From: JAPLKB01 sp964532465
GTDB taxonomy: Bacteria; Desulfobacterota; Syntrophorhabdia; Syntrophorhabdales; Syntrophorhabdaceae
DNA: 64,000 nt
Direction of reading: 5' to 3'
Assembly: GCA_964532465.1 (NCBI GenBank)
Contig: CAZHHX010000013.1
Location: 1-64,000 of the forward strand
The notes under the pieces are model-generated. The model saw only the letters and a program-made list of their open reading frames with translations, ran no database searches and was not told the origin of the DNA. The position numbers and the translations under genes were made by a program. Positions within the stretch are counted from its first letter, which is position 1. Each line of letters opens with the position of its first letter. Below are positions 34,402 through 43,184 of this stretch, one piece after another.

Positions 34402-37005
34402 ATGTCGCAAACCTATAAAAACAGCGATTTTGTTTTGAAGGTTGACGCTGGTTCGTCAAATACAATCAATATTATCAATAAGTATGATGCCTATCTTTCA
34501 GCCGTTTGCGCCGGAGAATATGCATTTCAGAAGGACGCGGTCAGGGCGGCGTTGAACTTCATCTTCTCCGATGAATACAAATCTCTTGAAGACCTTGCAA
34601 GAGATAACTACCGGCACAACATTAAGTTGAGACAGAGGTTTGAGCTTGCTTCCGATTATATCGCAAAATTTCCCTTGAAAAACAAAAAGGCGTGCAGCCT
34701 TGACCTTGCTACAGGCACCGGCAAGAGCTATGTAATTTACGCCATCGCGCAGATTTGCCTTGCAGAAGGCATTATTGATAAAGTGCTTGTACTTTGCCCA
34801 TCACTTACCATAGAGGAAGGTTTAACGGACAAGTTTGAAGAACTGGCGAACAGGAAGAAATTGAAGGAAATAATCGAAGGGCTTAACCCCATGCACAAAA
34901 ATCCCTCAATAAAAAACGCCAACAGCACCATCCTGGAAGGTGACATATGCGTTGAGAATATTCATGCCGCCTACGAGAGGACAGGCTCTTCCATTGAGGA
35001 CAGTTTTAAAGAGAAGGGGCATAGGGTTCTTGTCATCAACGATGAGGCGCACCACATATTCAGCCCTACCGATTCCGATACGAAAAAATGGTTTGATTTC
35101 CTGAACAACAAAGATTATGGGTTTCGTTTTATTGTAAACCTTTCCGGCACACCATATACCGGCGATGAGTATTTTTATGACATCCTTTACAGGTTCTCAA
35201 TACGCGATGCCATAGATGCCGGTGTTGTAAAAAAAGTTGATTACAAATTTGAAGAGGAAAAGGAGATAGATAAGGGCTTTCAGGATAGCTGGCAGTTGCA
35301 CAAGGAAAACTGGAAGCTTTATGGGGATCACATAAAACCCGTTACTATTGTGGTTACAGAAAAGATTGTCGGTTGCGTGCGAGTGTGGAAGGAACTCGTT
35401 GATTTTATTTCTGAAAAAGAAAAGATATCCGAGGATGAGGCAAGAAAGAAGGTCATATGGATAGCATCGGGCGTGCCTGGCGAAAAGACAGTTGACGGCA
35501 AGGAGATAAGAAAGATTTTGCCTGTACCGGAAAAAGTGAGAAAGGAAAACCTGCAACTGCTGAAAGAGGTAGATGATATTCATAATCCTGTTGAATGGAT
35601 AGTATCTGTAAGTATGCTCACCGAAGGCTGGGATGTAAAAAACGTATTTCAGGTAGTGCCTCATGAAAACAGGGCCTTTAATTCAAGGCTCCTCATCGCC
35701 CAGGTGCTCGGCAGGGGACTCAGGATTCCCCCAAGTTTAAAAGAAATAAATACCCCCATATTACTGAAGGTGAATAATCACGAGAGATGGACCTCGCAGA
35801 TTAGAAATCTGTACAGGGATGTTCTGGAAATAGAAAACAGGCTTTCCTGGGGATATGATGGCGCAAGAAAACCGTATGTCTTTCCGCTATACAACTTAGC
35901 CTACGAACCTATCCAGATAACCACAGAAACAAAGAATAAACCGCCGGCAGATCCGACATCCCTTGGTTTTGGACCGCAGCAGAAGGTATTCACGACAACC
36001 GATAAATTTTCAGAATCAGGTGAACATGCCTTCGAAATATGGACAAAAGACAACCTTGACATTCAAAAGGCAGCAATATTATTGCATTTGTATCTGAAGA
36101 TGCAAGACCCGAAAATCACCGAGAGATGGACGGTAAAAAAGATTAAGCAAGCATTTATTAAAGAACTGAAAGAAAAAGGTTACGATAACAGCTTTTTAAG
36201 TAAAGATAATTACATTAAGGCACAGCAGGCATTTGGAACCTTGATGAGGGGAATGAACGAAGAGAATCCAAGACTGTCTATGAGAAGCAATTCATTGCAG
36301 GAAATTAAAATTGAGGATATGAACATTCAGACCTTCCATGAAGGCGAGCTAAAGAAAGAAGGCATGATGTTTTATGATTTGACCAGTATGAACTGGTTCA
36401 AGGGGGACCAAAAGGCTATTTTCGAACAGTATGTGAATGATAGCGCCAATTATGATAAGATTGCCGAGACAATTACAAAGTATGGTGTCGGAAATGTTGA
36501 AGATTTGGAATATCTCAGGGAAAGGATTGTTGAGGTTGACGTTAGTAAGTTTAAAACCCCTCTAAATGTTGTTTATGTGTCTCACGAACCTGAGCGCCAA
36601 TTTATGAAAAGCCTTTTAAACAATGTTGAGCTTTTTGAAACGTTTATAAAAAACCCTTCAAAATCTTTTTATGCGTTTCCATACTCGTATAAGCCTGAAA
36701 CAAAAGCCAGGACACATGTAAGGCAGGACAATTTCAACCCCGATTTTTTCCTAAAAAAAGGCAATGATATTATAGTTGTTGAAATAAAGAAGGATGGGGA
36801 TGACAACAAGAAAAATAAAGCCAAATACAGGGATGGATTAAAACACTTCGATGAATTGAACAGGGCTTTAGAAACAGACGGTAATATCCAGAGATACTAT
36901 TTCAAGTTTTTATCACCTGCCGATTACGTTGCCTTCTTTGAAGCGGTAAGGAAGGGAAAGCACAAAGAATGGAAATCATCGTTGATGAATCAAATGAAAA
37001 AATAA
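34402..37005 (+). CDS. res: type III restriction enzyme, Res subunit
   Basis: An 867-residue superfamily 2 helicase-nuclease. LDLATGTGKSYVIYAIA (Walker A) and INDEAHH (DEAH-like Walker B) lie in the first third, VSVSMLTEGWDVKNV and QVLGRGLRIP in the second RecA lobe. At the C-terminus FNPDFFLKKGNDIIVVEIKKD is the PD-(D/E)xK endonuclease core. It would cut DNA away from two inversely oriented Mod recognition sites. The gene appears intact, whereas mod is frameshifted. Its stop abuts the fragment of a zeta-type toxin gene. Confidence 0.88.
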   Translation: MSQTYKNSDFVLKVDAGSSNTINIINKYDAYLSAVCAGEYAFQKDAVRAALNFIFSDEYKSLEDLARDNYRHNIKLRQRFELASDYIAKFPLKNKKACSLDLATGTGKSYVIYAIAQICLAEGIIDKVLVLCPSLTIEEGLTDKFEELANRKKLKEIIEGLNPMHKNPSIKNANSTILEGDICVENIHAAYERTGSSIEDSFKEKGHRVLVINDEAHHIFSPTDSDTKKWFDFLNNKDYGFRFIVNLSGTPYTGDEYFYDILYRFSIRDAIDAGVVKKVDYKFEEEKEIDKGFQDSWQLHKENWKLYGDHIKPVTIVVTEKIVGCVRVWKELVDFISEKEKISEDEARKKVIWIASGVPGEKTVDGKEIRKILPVPEKVRKENLQLLKEVDDIHNPVEWIVSVSMLTEGWDVKNVFQVVPHENRAFNSRLLIAQVLGRGLRIPPSLKEINTPILLKVNNHERWTSQIRNLYRDVLEIENRLSWGYDGARKPYVFPLYNLAYEPIQITTETKNKPPADPTSLGFGPQQKVFTTTDKFSESGEHAFEIWTKDNLDIQKAAILLHLYLKMQDPKITERWTVKKIKQAFIKELKEKGYDNSFLSKDNYIKAQQAFGTLMRGMNEENPRLSMRSNSLQEIKIEDMNIQTFHEGELKKEGMMFYDLTSMNWFKGDQKAIFEQYVNDSANYDKIAETITKYGVGNVEDLEYLRERIVEVDVSKFKTPLNVVYVSHEPERQFMKSLLNNVELFETFIKNPSKSFYAFPYSYKPETKARTHVRQDNFNPDFFLKKGNDIIVVEIKKDGDDNKKNKAKYRDGLKHFDELNRALETDGNIQRYYFKFLSPADYVAFFEAVRKGKHKEWKSSLMNQMKK

Positions 37006-37031
37006 AAGAAATGCCTATGCGGTGACACAAT

Positions 37032-37235
37032 GTTTCCACAGAAACAGTTCTTCGCAGATTCAATAGAAGTTTATATAATTTTTTCCATCTTTATAGGCCA
37101 TTTCTTGATTCATGGGTATTGTTTGATAATTCAGGCAATACACCCAACGTTATAGCTAAAGAAACAAATGGAGTATTGACAATCGTTGATAATGAGTTGT
37201 TTGATGAAGTAAAAAGGAGCATGGAGGTTATATGA
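37032..37235 (+). pseudogene. 3' end of a zeta-toxin-like kinase gene
   Basis: From 37032 to the TGA at 37233-37235 one frame reads VLRRFNRSLYNFFHLYRPFL then DSWVLFDNSGNTPNVIAK, a strong match to the C-terminus of stand-alone zeta-like kinases (R-R-F-x-R-S, then W-x-x-F-D-N-S). It has no start and begins with a stop codon just upstream (37023), so only the last third remains. The TGA overlaps the ATG of the next small gene (ATGA), the usual coupling for these gene pairs. Confidence 0.7.
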
Positions 37236-37447
37236 AACAACATCCTATAAATAAAGATGTTTTAAAAAACATCCCTCTTGATATAAGGGCGGAAATGGCA
37301 TTAAAAGAAGCTGTGGCTGAAGCCATTGCAGAACACAAACGCAGGGGGCATCCGATAGTGATTTGGCAAGACGGAAAGGTGGTTACAATACCTCCGGAAG
37401 ACATTGTCGTTCCCCCTATGTCAAACAACATTAGCCTAAAAAAATGA
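37232..37447 (+). CDS. small protein usually paired with a zeta-like kinase
   Basis: A 71-residue protein (QHPINKDVLKNIPLDIRAEMALKEAV, then HKRRGHPIVIWQDGKVV). The pattern K-R-x-G-x-P-I-x-x-W-x-D-G-K is typical for short proteins next to zeta-like kinase genes, presumed antitoxins. GGAGG precedes the ATG, which overlaps the TGA of the zeta remnant. As its partner is broken it is now an orphan. Confidence 0.65.
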   Translation: MKQHPINKDVLKNIPLDIRAEMALKEAVAEAIAEHKRRGHPIVIWQDGKVVTIPPEDIVVPPMSNNISLKK

Positions 37448-37521
37448 ATTCCCAGAGGTGGATTCATCATCAACTATGACATCAAATACCGAATGGGAAG
37501 AACCGGGCAGGAGGATGAGGA

Positions 37522-37780
37522 ATGAAGTTTAAAGTGTCTGCTCGTGCGATAGAGGAATCAAACCGCAGAGGAATTCCAACTGATATCCTTGAATCGATTC
37601 TGAAAGATCCCGGCCAGATTGTTGACGGATATGGCGAGAAAAAGGCTTATCAGCCGCAGATTATGTTTGGAAGTGGTAAAATATCTGGTGAGGGCAATTG
37701 TGAAGGAATATAAAAATTGCACGGTGGTTATAACAACCTACAAAACGAGTAAAATTGACAAATACTGGAGGGTATCATAA
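37522..37780 (+). pseudogene. DUF4258-type small toxin-like gene with a frameshift
   Basis: The frame from 37522 gives KFKVSARAIEESNRRGIP, then LESILKDPGQIVDGYGEKKA and QPQIMFGSGK, the start of a DUF4258 protein. At AAAATATCTG (37679-37688) the frame is lost and ends at 37711. A neighbouring frame continues YLVRAIVKEYKN, CTVVITTYKTSKIDKYWR and ends at 37780, which is the missing half. A two-base deletion or a one-base insertion explains both. DUF4258 proteins are commonly found in toxin-antitoxin-like pairs with DUF2283, which follows here. Confidence 0.7.
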
Positions 37781-37971
37781 AAATTACCTATGACCCTGAA
37801 GTCGATGTATTGAAAGTTATCTTCAGCAGCACACCAATTGAAGAAAGCGATGAAGAAAAACCCGGTATGATTCTCGATTACGATATTGACGGCAACATTG
37901 TCGGACTTGAAATACTTGATGCTTCAAAGCGTATAGAGAATCCCCGCTCTGTTGAATATGCTGTTGCCTGA
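37777..37971 (+). CDS. DUF2283-family protein with a non-ATG start
   Basis: A 64-residue protein (KITYDPEVDVLKVIFSSTPI, then KPGMILDYDIDGNIVGLEIL and NPRSVEYAVA). This fits DUF2283, normally starting M-K-I-x-Y-D-x-E-x-D. Here the codon in place of ATG is ATA, just after GGAGGG, so the start has either decayed or uses a rare codon. It overlaps the end of the DUF4258 gene by four bases. If the ATA cannot initiate, it too is a pseudogene. Confidence 0.6.
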   Translation: MKITYDPEVDVLKVIFSSTPIEESDEEKPGMILDYDIDGNIVGLEILDASKRIENPRSVEYAVA

Positions 37972-38040
37972 TGGTTCGAGAGACTGCAACAATGGAAAAC
38001 AGTGTCAAGAAACAGGCAAACATTAAGGAGGTGAAGTAGG

Positions 38041-38256
38041 ATGCGCCGTTTTCTGATTGTTATTGAAAAAGCAGGTAATAACTACTCTTCATATTCGCCT
38101 GATCTTCCAGGTTGCGTAGCCACAGGCGCTACATTTAATGAGGCAGAAAAAAACATGCATGAGGCCGTTGAAATGCATATACAGGGTATGCTTGAAGACA
38201 ACCTGCCCATCCCGGAATCCCATTCTTATGCAGAATATGTGGCTGTCGGGTACTGA
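38041..38256 (+). CDS. hicB: HicB-family antitoxin-like protein (orphan)
   Basis: A 71-residue protein of the HicB fold (FLIVIEKAGNNYSSYSPDLPGC, then ATFNEAEKNMHEAVEMHIQGM). The signature S-P-D-L-P-G-C is clear. GGAGGTGAAG precedes the ATG. No HicA gene follows or precedes it; the 65 bases upstream hold only a short open stretch (MVRETATMENS) of no evident meaning. It may be an orphan repressor or scar. A complete hicBA pair is at 61048-61517. Confidence 0.75.
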   Translation: MRRFLIVIEKAGNNYSSYSPDLPGCVATGATFNEAEKNMHEAVEMHIQGMLEDNLPIPESHSYAEYVAVGY

Positions 38257-38351
38257 AAAATGTAATACCATTGACAACACAGAAGCTGTCCCTGTGTTAA
38301 GCAGTTCAATTCGGTAATGAGTGAACCGCCGGGAAAACCCGGCGAAGACTC

Positions 38352-39446
38352 TCAATAGTACGGCAATTGATCGTCGAAGCCGTTCCCCTTGTTTTTATAC
38401 CATGATACAACATGTTTTATCGCTTCCACTGCCTTGGTTTTTGCCGCAAGGTCGGAATTAAAACCCTGGTGGGGCTGCACATATATGTTTGCCTTTCGCT
38501 CTAAAGACATATTGACAAGTGTTTTAGCCGCAACAAGGTCTGTCCCAGATATAGCCTCACCAAGCAGCAATTTTGCGAACTCGGATTCATTCGTGAAAAC
38601 ATCCAGGCCCAGGCCGGTTATTTTTCCGGATTTGTACAATTCCAGTAAAACCGATTCCGGGGCAATCTCTCCCCGTGTTACATTGATAAATATCAGGTTT
38701 TTTTCGGCTTTTAAAAGGTATTCACGGGAAAAATATCCAACATTATAAAACCTGCTTTCTTTATTTTTCGTAAGATTCATGGCATTGACGATAATATCGC
38801 TCGATTTGATCGCCTCTTCCTTCGGGACAAACTTTACTGCCCCACCATAAATGCCATTCAATTCATCCTGCCGTATATCCACCCCTTGTACGGTCAGACC
38901 GTTTGCTTCAGCAAGCTCATAGACTTTTCTCCCGATTTTACCGACGCCGAAAACAGTGAGAATCCGCTCTTTATCAAGTTCCATGAAAGCATTCGCGTTT
39001 TTTCTCTCAAAAGTCTCTATGTTTTTTTCATAATGGTTCATTTCGCCTGCTGTCGCGTAAAGGAATTTCATTGCAGTCTGCGCCACGGCATTCACGCAAT
39101 ATTCACGAAGAGAGGCAATGTTTGCTCTTTCCGCCAGATCTTCAAAGTGGTCATACCCCGCGCTTCTCGTTATAATACTTTTTTTACTTTCCTCCAGATA
39201 GGATTCCGGTAGGATTGAATGTGTTTTTGTCGTTATTATATCAGGTAGAACAGTCCCGGGGTTTTTCTTTAGAAAATCCTGAAGATTGTCCGGGGTTATG
39301 AAATATGTGTGATCTGCCGGAATTTCTCCCAGTTCTTTTGCCTTTAATGTTTCCTCTTCAAGATATACTGCTTCAGGGCCTAATGCCTCAAAGTGCATAA
39401 TATCATATTTGGTCCCAGCCGATGATAAATTCTTCATGTCTTTCAT
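38352..39446 (-). CDS. D-isomer-specific 2-hydroxyacid dehydrogenase family protein
   Basis: A 364-residue protein with the NAD-binding GVGKIGRKV motif near residue 166 and the FINVTRGEIAP / GLGLDVF segments of the family. The catalytic His-Glu pair at the C-terminus appears as PHQGFNS. Unlike many relatives, the stretch before the Rossmann motif (ERKNANAFMELDKE) is long. It may reduce a 2-keto acid to a D-hydroxy acid or act on a related substrate. GGAGCA precedes the ATG. It stands alone between hicB and the EFR1 gene. Confidence 0.8.
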   Translation of the reverse strand: MKDMKNLSSAGTKYDIMHFEALGPEAVYLEEETLKAKELGEIPADHTYFITPDNLQDFLKKNPGTVLPDIITTKTHSILPESYLEESKKSIITRSAGYDHFEDLAERANIASLREYCVNAVAQTAMKFLYATAGEMNHYEKNIETFERKNANAFMELDKERILTVFGVGKIGRKVYELAEANGLTVQGVDIRQDELNGIYGGAVKFVPKEEAIKSSDIIVNAMNLTKNKESRFYNVGYFSREYLLKAEKNLIFINVTRGEIAPESVLLELYKSGKITGLGLDVFTNESEFAKLLLGEAISGTDLVAAKTLVNMSLERKANIYVQPHQGFNSDLAAKTKAVEAIKHVVSWYKNKGNGFDDQLPYY

Positions 39447-39539
39447 TGTTGCTCCTGTTTTTATTAATTATTGCTTATTAGTCTGCCGTAAACATACGGT
39501 TTTTTCAACTGAAATATAATCCCTTTCAGTTAAGGAACC

Positions 39540-39578
39540 ATGAGTTCCTCATCCGGAATCTCAGGATGAGGAACTCAT
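39540..39578. terminator. hairpin after the EFR1 gene
   Basis: ATGAGTTCCTCATCC at 39540-39554 pairs perfectly with 39564-39578, directly adjoining the stop codon of the minus-strand EFR1 gene. T-rich sequence follows on the minus strand only weakly. Confidence 0.55.
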
Positions 39579-40400
39579 TCAGATATAGCATTCAGGTTCT
39601 TTTCTTGACTGACATATATCAAAAAGCCATTTTATTTTAGCGTCAAAGGTTTCATTATGCATTTTTCTTGCGTTTTCAGGGCAGATTTTGACACATGCCT
39701 GGCATATTATGCACTGCCATTTGTCTGTAATGTACGTTTCATCCGGGAGAACAGCTCCTGTGGGACAGACCTCAACGCATTTTCCACATTTGGTACACAA
39801 AGCTACATCTGTCTCCGGTGCAAAAGACGTATTTTTTCTCGCTTCTTTAATGAGATTTAAAGTTTTTGCTTCAATATAGGGAAAATTCCCCGGCACGTTA
39901 GCAAGAGCTGCCTTATCCACAGAATCAAAGTGCAGCATTTTTTTGCTGACCTCGGCTCCGAAGGCCCGCGCTTTCTGAAGGTCGCTTACATCGGGTCTTC
40001 CCTGTGCTATCGGATAAGCCGGGGAAGAATATGAATGTTCTCCTATGAAAGCGCCTCCGGCGATTGGTATAAAACCTCGCGCAGCCGCTGTGTCGTAAAG
40101 CTCTTTCAGGGCATCGTCGTACGCACGGTTTCCATAGACCGCAACAAGCACTGCCGGCGTTTGTTTTGCAGCTAACAAGGCAAGGCAGGATATCACTTCT
40201 TCAGGCACGCGACCGTAATAGACGGGAACGCCTATAATAACAATCTCTTTATCGAAGGTATATGTGCCTCTCTGAGACCGTTTTGTGAAATCCACCATCC
40301 TGACCTGCCCGGCCTGCATTCCTTCTGCAATATTTTCAACAATTGTTTTTGTTGTTCCTGTAGGCGAGAAATAAACACAGGAAACTGTCTTGATATCCAC
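39579..40400 (-). CDS. EFR1-type flavodoxin-ferredoxin protein
   Basis: A 273-residue protein with an N-terminal flavodoxin-like domain (YFSPTGTTKTIVENIA binds FMN) and two 4Fe-4S motifs near the C-terminus, CTKCGKCVEVCPTGAV and CIICQACVKICPENA. The combination is known as EFR1, an electron-transfer protein of anaerobes. Its partner is unknown. It is transcribed towards the dehydrogenase gene and ends at a hairpin. AAGGAGG precedes the ATG. Confidence 0.9.
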   Translation of the reverse strand: MDIKTVSCVYFSPTGTTKTIVENIAEGMQAGQVRMVDFTKRSQRGTYTFDKEIVIIGVPVYYGRVPEEVISCLALLAAKQTPAVLVAVYGNRAYDDALKELYDTAAARGFIPIAGGAFIGEHSYSSPAYPIAQGRPDVSDLQKARAFGAEVSKKMLHFDSVDKAALANVPGNFPYIEAKTLNLIKEARKNTSFAPETDVALCTKCGKCVEVCPTGAVLPDETYITDKWQCIICQACVKICPENARKMHNETFDAKIKWLFDICQSRKEPECYI

Positions 40401-40600
40401 TAAAGCACCTCCTTATAAAAGGCAACGGTTCCTAACATTTTTTCTGTATTGCCTGATTGAGAATGAAATATATGAGTGCATGGAACATATTAAATATTAT
40501 TCTATTTAAATGTTTAATGCAAGCTGTGCGGTAATACGCAACAGCCTGTCCGGGAGATGAAAGTACCTTGGGTTAATTCATTTCCGATTTTCATCGAATG

Positions 40601-40609
40601 TGGTAAAAT
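40601..40609 (+). promoter_or_regulatory. extended -10 promoter of the DUF6599 gene
   Basis: TGGTAAAAT ends six bases before the GTG start at 40616. No ribosome binding site lies between, so a leaderless message is likely. Confidence 0.5.
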
Positions 40610-40615
40610 GAGAAA

Positions 40616-41521
40616 GTGACACGGATGTTAATTTTTATTATTATTTCGATTTTGTTTTTACCTGCTGTTGCACTCTGCAATGAAAGGACAAATATGCATA
40701 ATACTTTAGCATGGCCTTCGGACGTGGAAGGCTGGAAATTGACCGGTATTCCGGGAAACTATGACTCTGGAACTACTTTTAAATATATGAATGGCGCGGC
40801 TGAACTTTATCTTGTATACAATCTCAAGCACCTTACTGTACTTCGCTACGAAAAACCAGGCAGGCCGGCTGTCTCAGCGGAATTTTTTGAAATGGGCTCT
40901 TCAGCAGATGCTTATGGTGTTTTCTCTTTCGAGCAACAGGACATTGATGCAGGGATTGGCCAGCAATCTGAATTCGGCGGCGGTATGCTCAGATTCCGGA
41001 AGGGGAGGTTTTTTGTCGCTGTTTACGGTGAAGAATCCGGCCCTGATATCGATAAAATCATTATTGCTCTCGGGCAGAGACTGGCCTCAATCATAAAAGA
41101 CATTGGCAGCCCTCCTGAGCTTCTTACCTATTTACCGGACAAAGGACCCGGTTTCTTTGCAAAGAAGGTATGGTTTGTCAGAAGCCATATTCTCCTTAAC
41201 CAGCGCTTTTTTATTTCCCACCAGAATATCCTGAACATGTCCAATGAGGTGGAGTCGGCACTGGCTCACTATGAAACAGGCAAAGACAGGTTTTACCTGC
41301 TTCTCCTGCGATACCCTTCACCGGGAAAAGCCGTTGAAGCTTTTACGAGCTTTAAAAAAACATACATGCCGGATTCTGGAGGTCAACATTCTGTGAAAAC
41401 GGAAAACGGCAAATGGACCAAAGCAGGATTGCAGAGGGAATTTGTCATGATTATATTTGATATGCCTGATGAATCAGCGACTGAGAGATTAATGAAAGAA
41501 ACCTTTGGCATAATTAAGTAA
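40616..41521 (+). CDS. DUF6599-family secreted protein
   Basis: A 301-residue protein with a signal peptide (TRMLIFIIISILFLPAVALC), then a domain with GWKLTGIPGNYDSGTTFKYMNG (residues about 38-60), YGVFSFEQQDIDAG and FISHQNILNMSN that fits DUF6599. It is probably periplasmic; function is not known. Such genes often sit beside DUF362 proteins, as here, and may belong to a redox or secretion unit. GTG is the start. The following gap contains a 19-bp inverted repeat. Confidence 0.75.
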   Translation: MTRMLIFIIISILFLPAVALCNERTNMHNTLAWPSDVEGWKLTGIPGNYDSGTTFKYMNGAAELYLVYNLKHLTVLRYEKPGRPAVSAEFFEMGSSADAYGVFSFEQQDIDAGIGQQSEFGGGMLRFRKGRFFVAVYGEESGPDIDKIIIALGQRLASIIKDIGSPPELLTYLPDKGPGFFAKKVWFVRSHILLNQRFFISHQNILNMSNEVESALAHYETGKDRFYLLLLRYPSPGKAVEAFTSFKKTYMPDSGGQHSVKTENGKWTKAGLQREFVMIIFDMPDESATERLMKETFGIIK

Positions 41522-41549
41522 ACCATTATCGGCTGAAGCCGATAGCTTT

Positions 41550-41613
41550 AGGGTTCAAGGAGTCAAGCGATAAAAGCCCGATAAAATGCTTTTTGCTTGA
41601 CTCCTTGAACCCT
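41550..41613. repeat. 19-bp perfect inverted repeat between DUF6599 and DUF362 genes
   Basis: AGGGTTCAAGGAGTCAAGC at 41550-41568 is complementary to 41595-41613, with a 26-base loop. A smaller ATCGGCT/AGCCGAT hairpin lies just upstream. It may end transcription of the first gene or regulate the second. Confidence 0.55.
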
Positions 41614-41634
41614 GTCTATCTGTTTGGAGGCAAC

Positions 41635-42525
41635 ATGAAGGAGAAAAAAATAATAACACGTCGGGACTTTCTTAAAGGGACCACGGGACTTTTTCTGGCA
41701 GGCGCACTTTCATCTGCCTTTCCGCATGGAGCGCAGGCCCAATCGGCAACGCGGGTCATTATTGTTCGCAGACCTGAAGTGCTCGATTCTAATGGAGATA
41801 TTAATGCTGCAGTGCTCCAATCCATGCTTGATGAAGCGATACAAGCCGTTACCAACCGGAAAGAAGCTTTAACCGGCTGGCAATCCCTTTTCAACAAAAC
41901 GGACATAGTCGGCGTCAAGACGAATGTCTGGCGTTATTTGTCAACGCCAAAGGAACTGGAAAACGGGATAGGAAAGAGGCTTCTCGATATCGGCATCAAC
42001 GAGAAGAGCCTTTCAATTGATGATCGAGGCGTGCTTGATAATCCGGTGTTCATGAACGCGACGGCGCTGATCAATGTCCGCCCTGTAAGGACGCATCACT
42101 GGTCAGGCGTGGGCACCTGTCTCAAGAATTACATTATGTTCGTGAGGTCTCCCTCCTCCTATCATGGAGACGCCTGTTCCGAACTTGGAAAGATATGGAC
42201 TCTGCCTGTAGTGAAAGGAAAAACCAGATTGAATATCCTTTGTGCTCTTACGCCACAGTTCTATGGACGGGGTGCAAATTATTTTGATAAGCGTTATGTC
42301 TGGCCGTACAAAGGGCTTATTGTAGGAACTGATCCGGTAGCAGTCGATGCCGTTGGAGCGGAATTACTCAGATTGAAACGAATGGCTTTTTTCGGGGAAG
42401 AAAAATCCCTCGATGTAACGCCTCTTCACATCACCACGGCAGATAAGAAATACAATCTGGGGGTAAGTGATCTCTCAAAGATTCGGATTGTAAAGCTCGG
42501 ATGGACGGAAGAAGCTCTCATTTGA
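41635..42525 (+). CDS. Tat-exported DUF362 protein
   Basis: A 296-residue protein with a twin-arginine signal (TRRDFLKGTTGLFLAGALSSAF), then the DUF362 core (VGVKTNVWR, RTHHWSGVGTCLKNYIMFVR and GTDPVAVDAVGAELL). DUF362 proteins are often iron-sulfur proteins; here no ferredoxin motif is seen, so it is a short type. Folding in the cytoplasm before export is implied by the Tat signal. The start at 41635 is chosen because GGAGGCAAC precedes it and the RR motif is close. It follows DUF6599 and likely shares the pathway. Confidence 0.82.
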   Translation: MKEKKIITRRDFLKGTTGLFLAGALSSAFPHGAQAQSATRVIIVRRPEVLDSNGDINAAVLQSMLDEAIQAVTNRKEALTGWQSLFNKTDIVGVKTNVWRYLSTPKELENGIGKRLLDIGINEKSLSIDDRGVLDNPVFMNATALINVRPVRTHHWSGVGTCLKNYIMFVRSPSSYHGDACSELGKIWTLPVVKGKTRLNILCALTPQFYGRGANYFDKRYVWPYKGLIVGTDPVAVDAVGAELLRLKRMAFFGEEKSLDVTPLHITTADKKYNLGVSDLSKIRIVKLGWTEEALI

Positions 42526-42551
42526 AGCTGTGCCGGGATTCCACTGTACAT

Positions 42552-43013
42552 TTAAAATATCCCCGCGTTGACGCCTTCGGCAATTGTACTGCCGAGTTCA
42601 AAACATCTCACCAGTATCTCTTCCGTTATCTGACCCTTACATATGATCGGGTGCTGTACTTTTTTAAAACGAAAACCTTTACAAATCCTATCTATATGGT
42701 TCAAGGCAAATGTTCCGTCATTTCCCGCGCTGATAACAACACAGTACGGTTTTTTCCATATTCCGGGATCGTCTTTTAACTCCTCGTAGGTTCTGTCAAA
42801 GAAGTCTTTTACTGCCCCGGCCATATAGCCGAAATACTCCGGGGAACAGATTACAACAGCCTTGCAGTTTTTCAAATCCTGAGCTGTAGCGTCAGCGGCA
42901 CGCTTGAAAACCGCTGTCGCATTTTCAACTTCATTAACACCGCGGGCAACAGCTTCTGCCATTTTTTCTGTATTGCCCGTTTGAGAATGAAACACAATAA
43001 GTATAGCTGACAT
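42552..43013 (-). CDS. flavodoxin-family protein
   Basis: A 153-residue protein with the flavodoxin phosphate-binding loop FHSQTGNTEKMAEAVA and the flavin-shielding loop CSPEYFGYMAG, then a FFDRTYEEL helix as in FMN-dependent reductases. It is a short electron carrier or flavin reductase. No clear partner; it faces the DUF362 gene. The ATG follows no strong ribosome binding site. Confidence 0.85.
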   Translation of the reverse strand: MSAILIVFHSQTGNTEKMAEAVARGVNEVENATAVFKRAADATAQDLKNCKAVVICSPEYFGYMAGAVKDFFDRTYEELKDDPGIWKKPYCVVISAGNDGTFALNHIDRICKGFRFKKVQHPIICKGQITEEILVRCFELGSTIAEGVNAGIF

Positions 43014-43184
43014 ATCAAATATTATTCGATTTAAAGGTTTAATGCAAGTTCTGCCGCAATGAGAAGCAGTTATGCCCGGCCTTTTTCTCTTGACAGGTAT
43101 TTATTGTTATCATACACATAAGGTGCTGTTTGAGTAATATTGTCGGGGTATTGTCAAAAGTTGCATGAAAAAATGGTGCATGAG

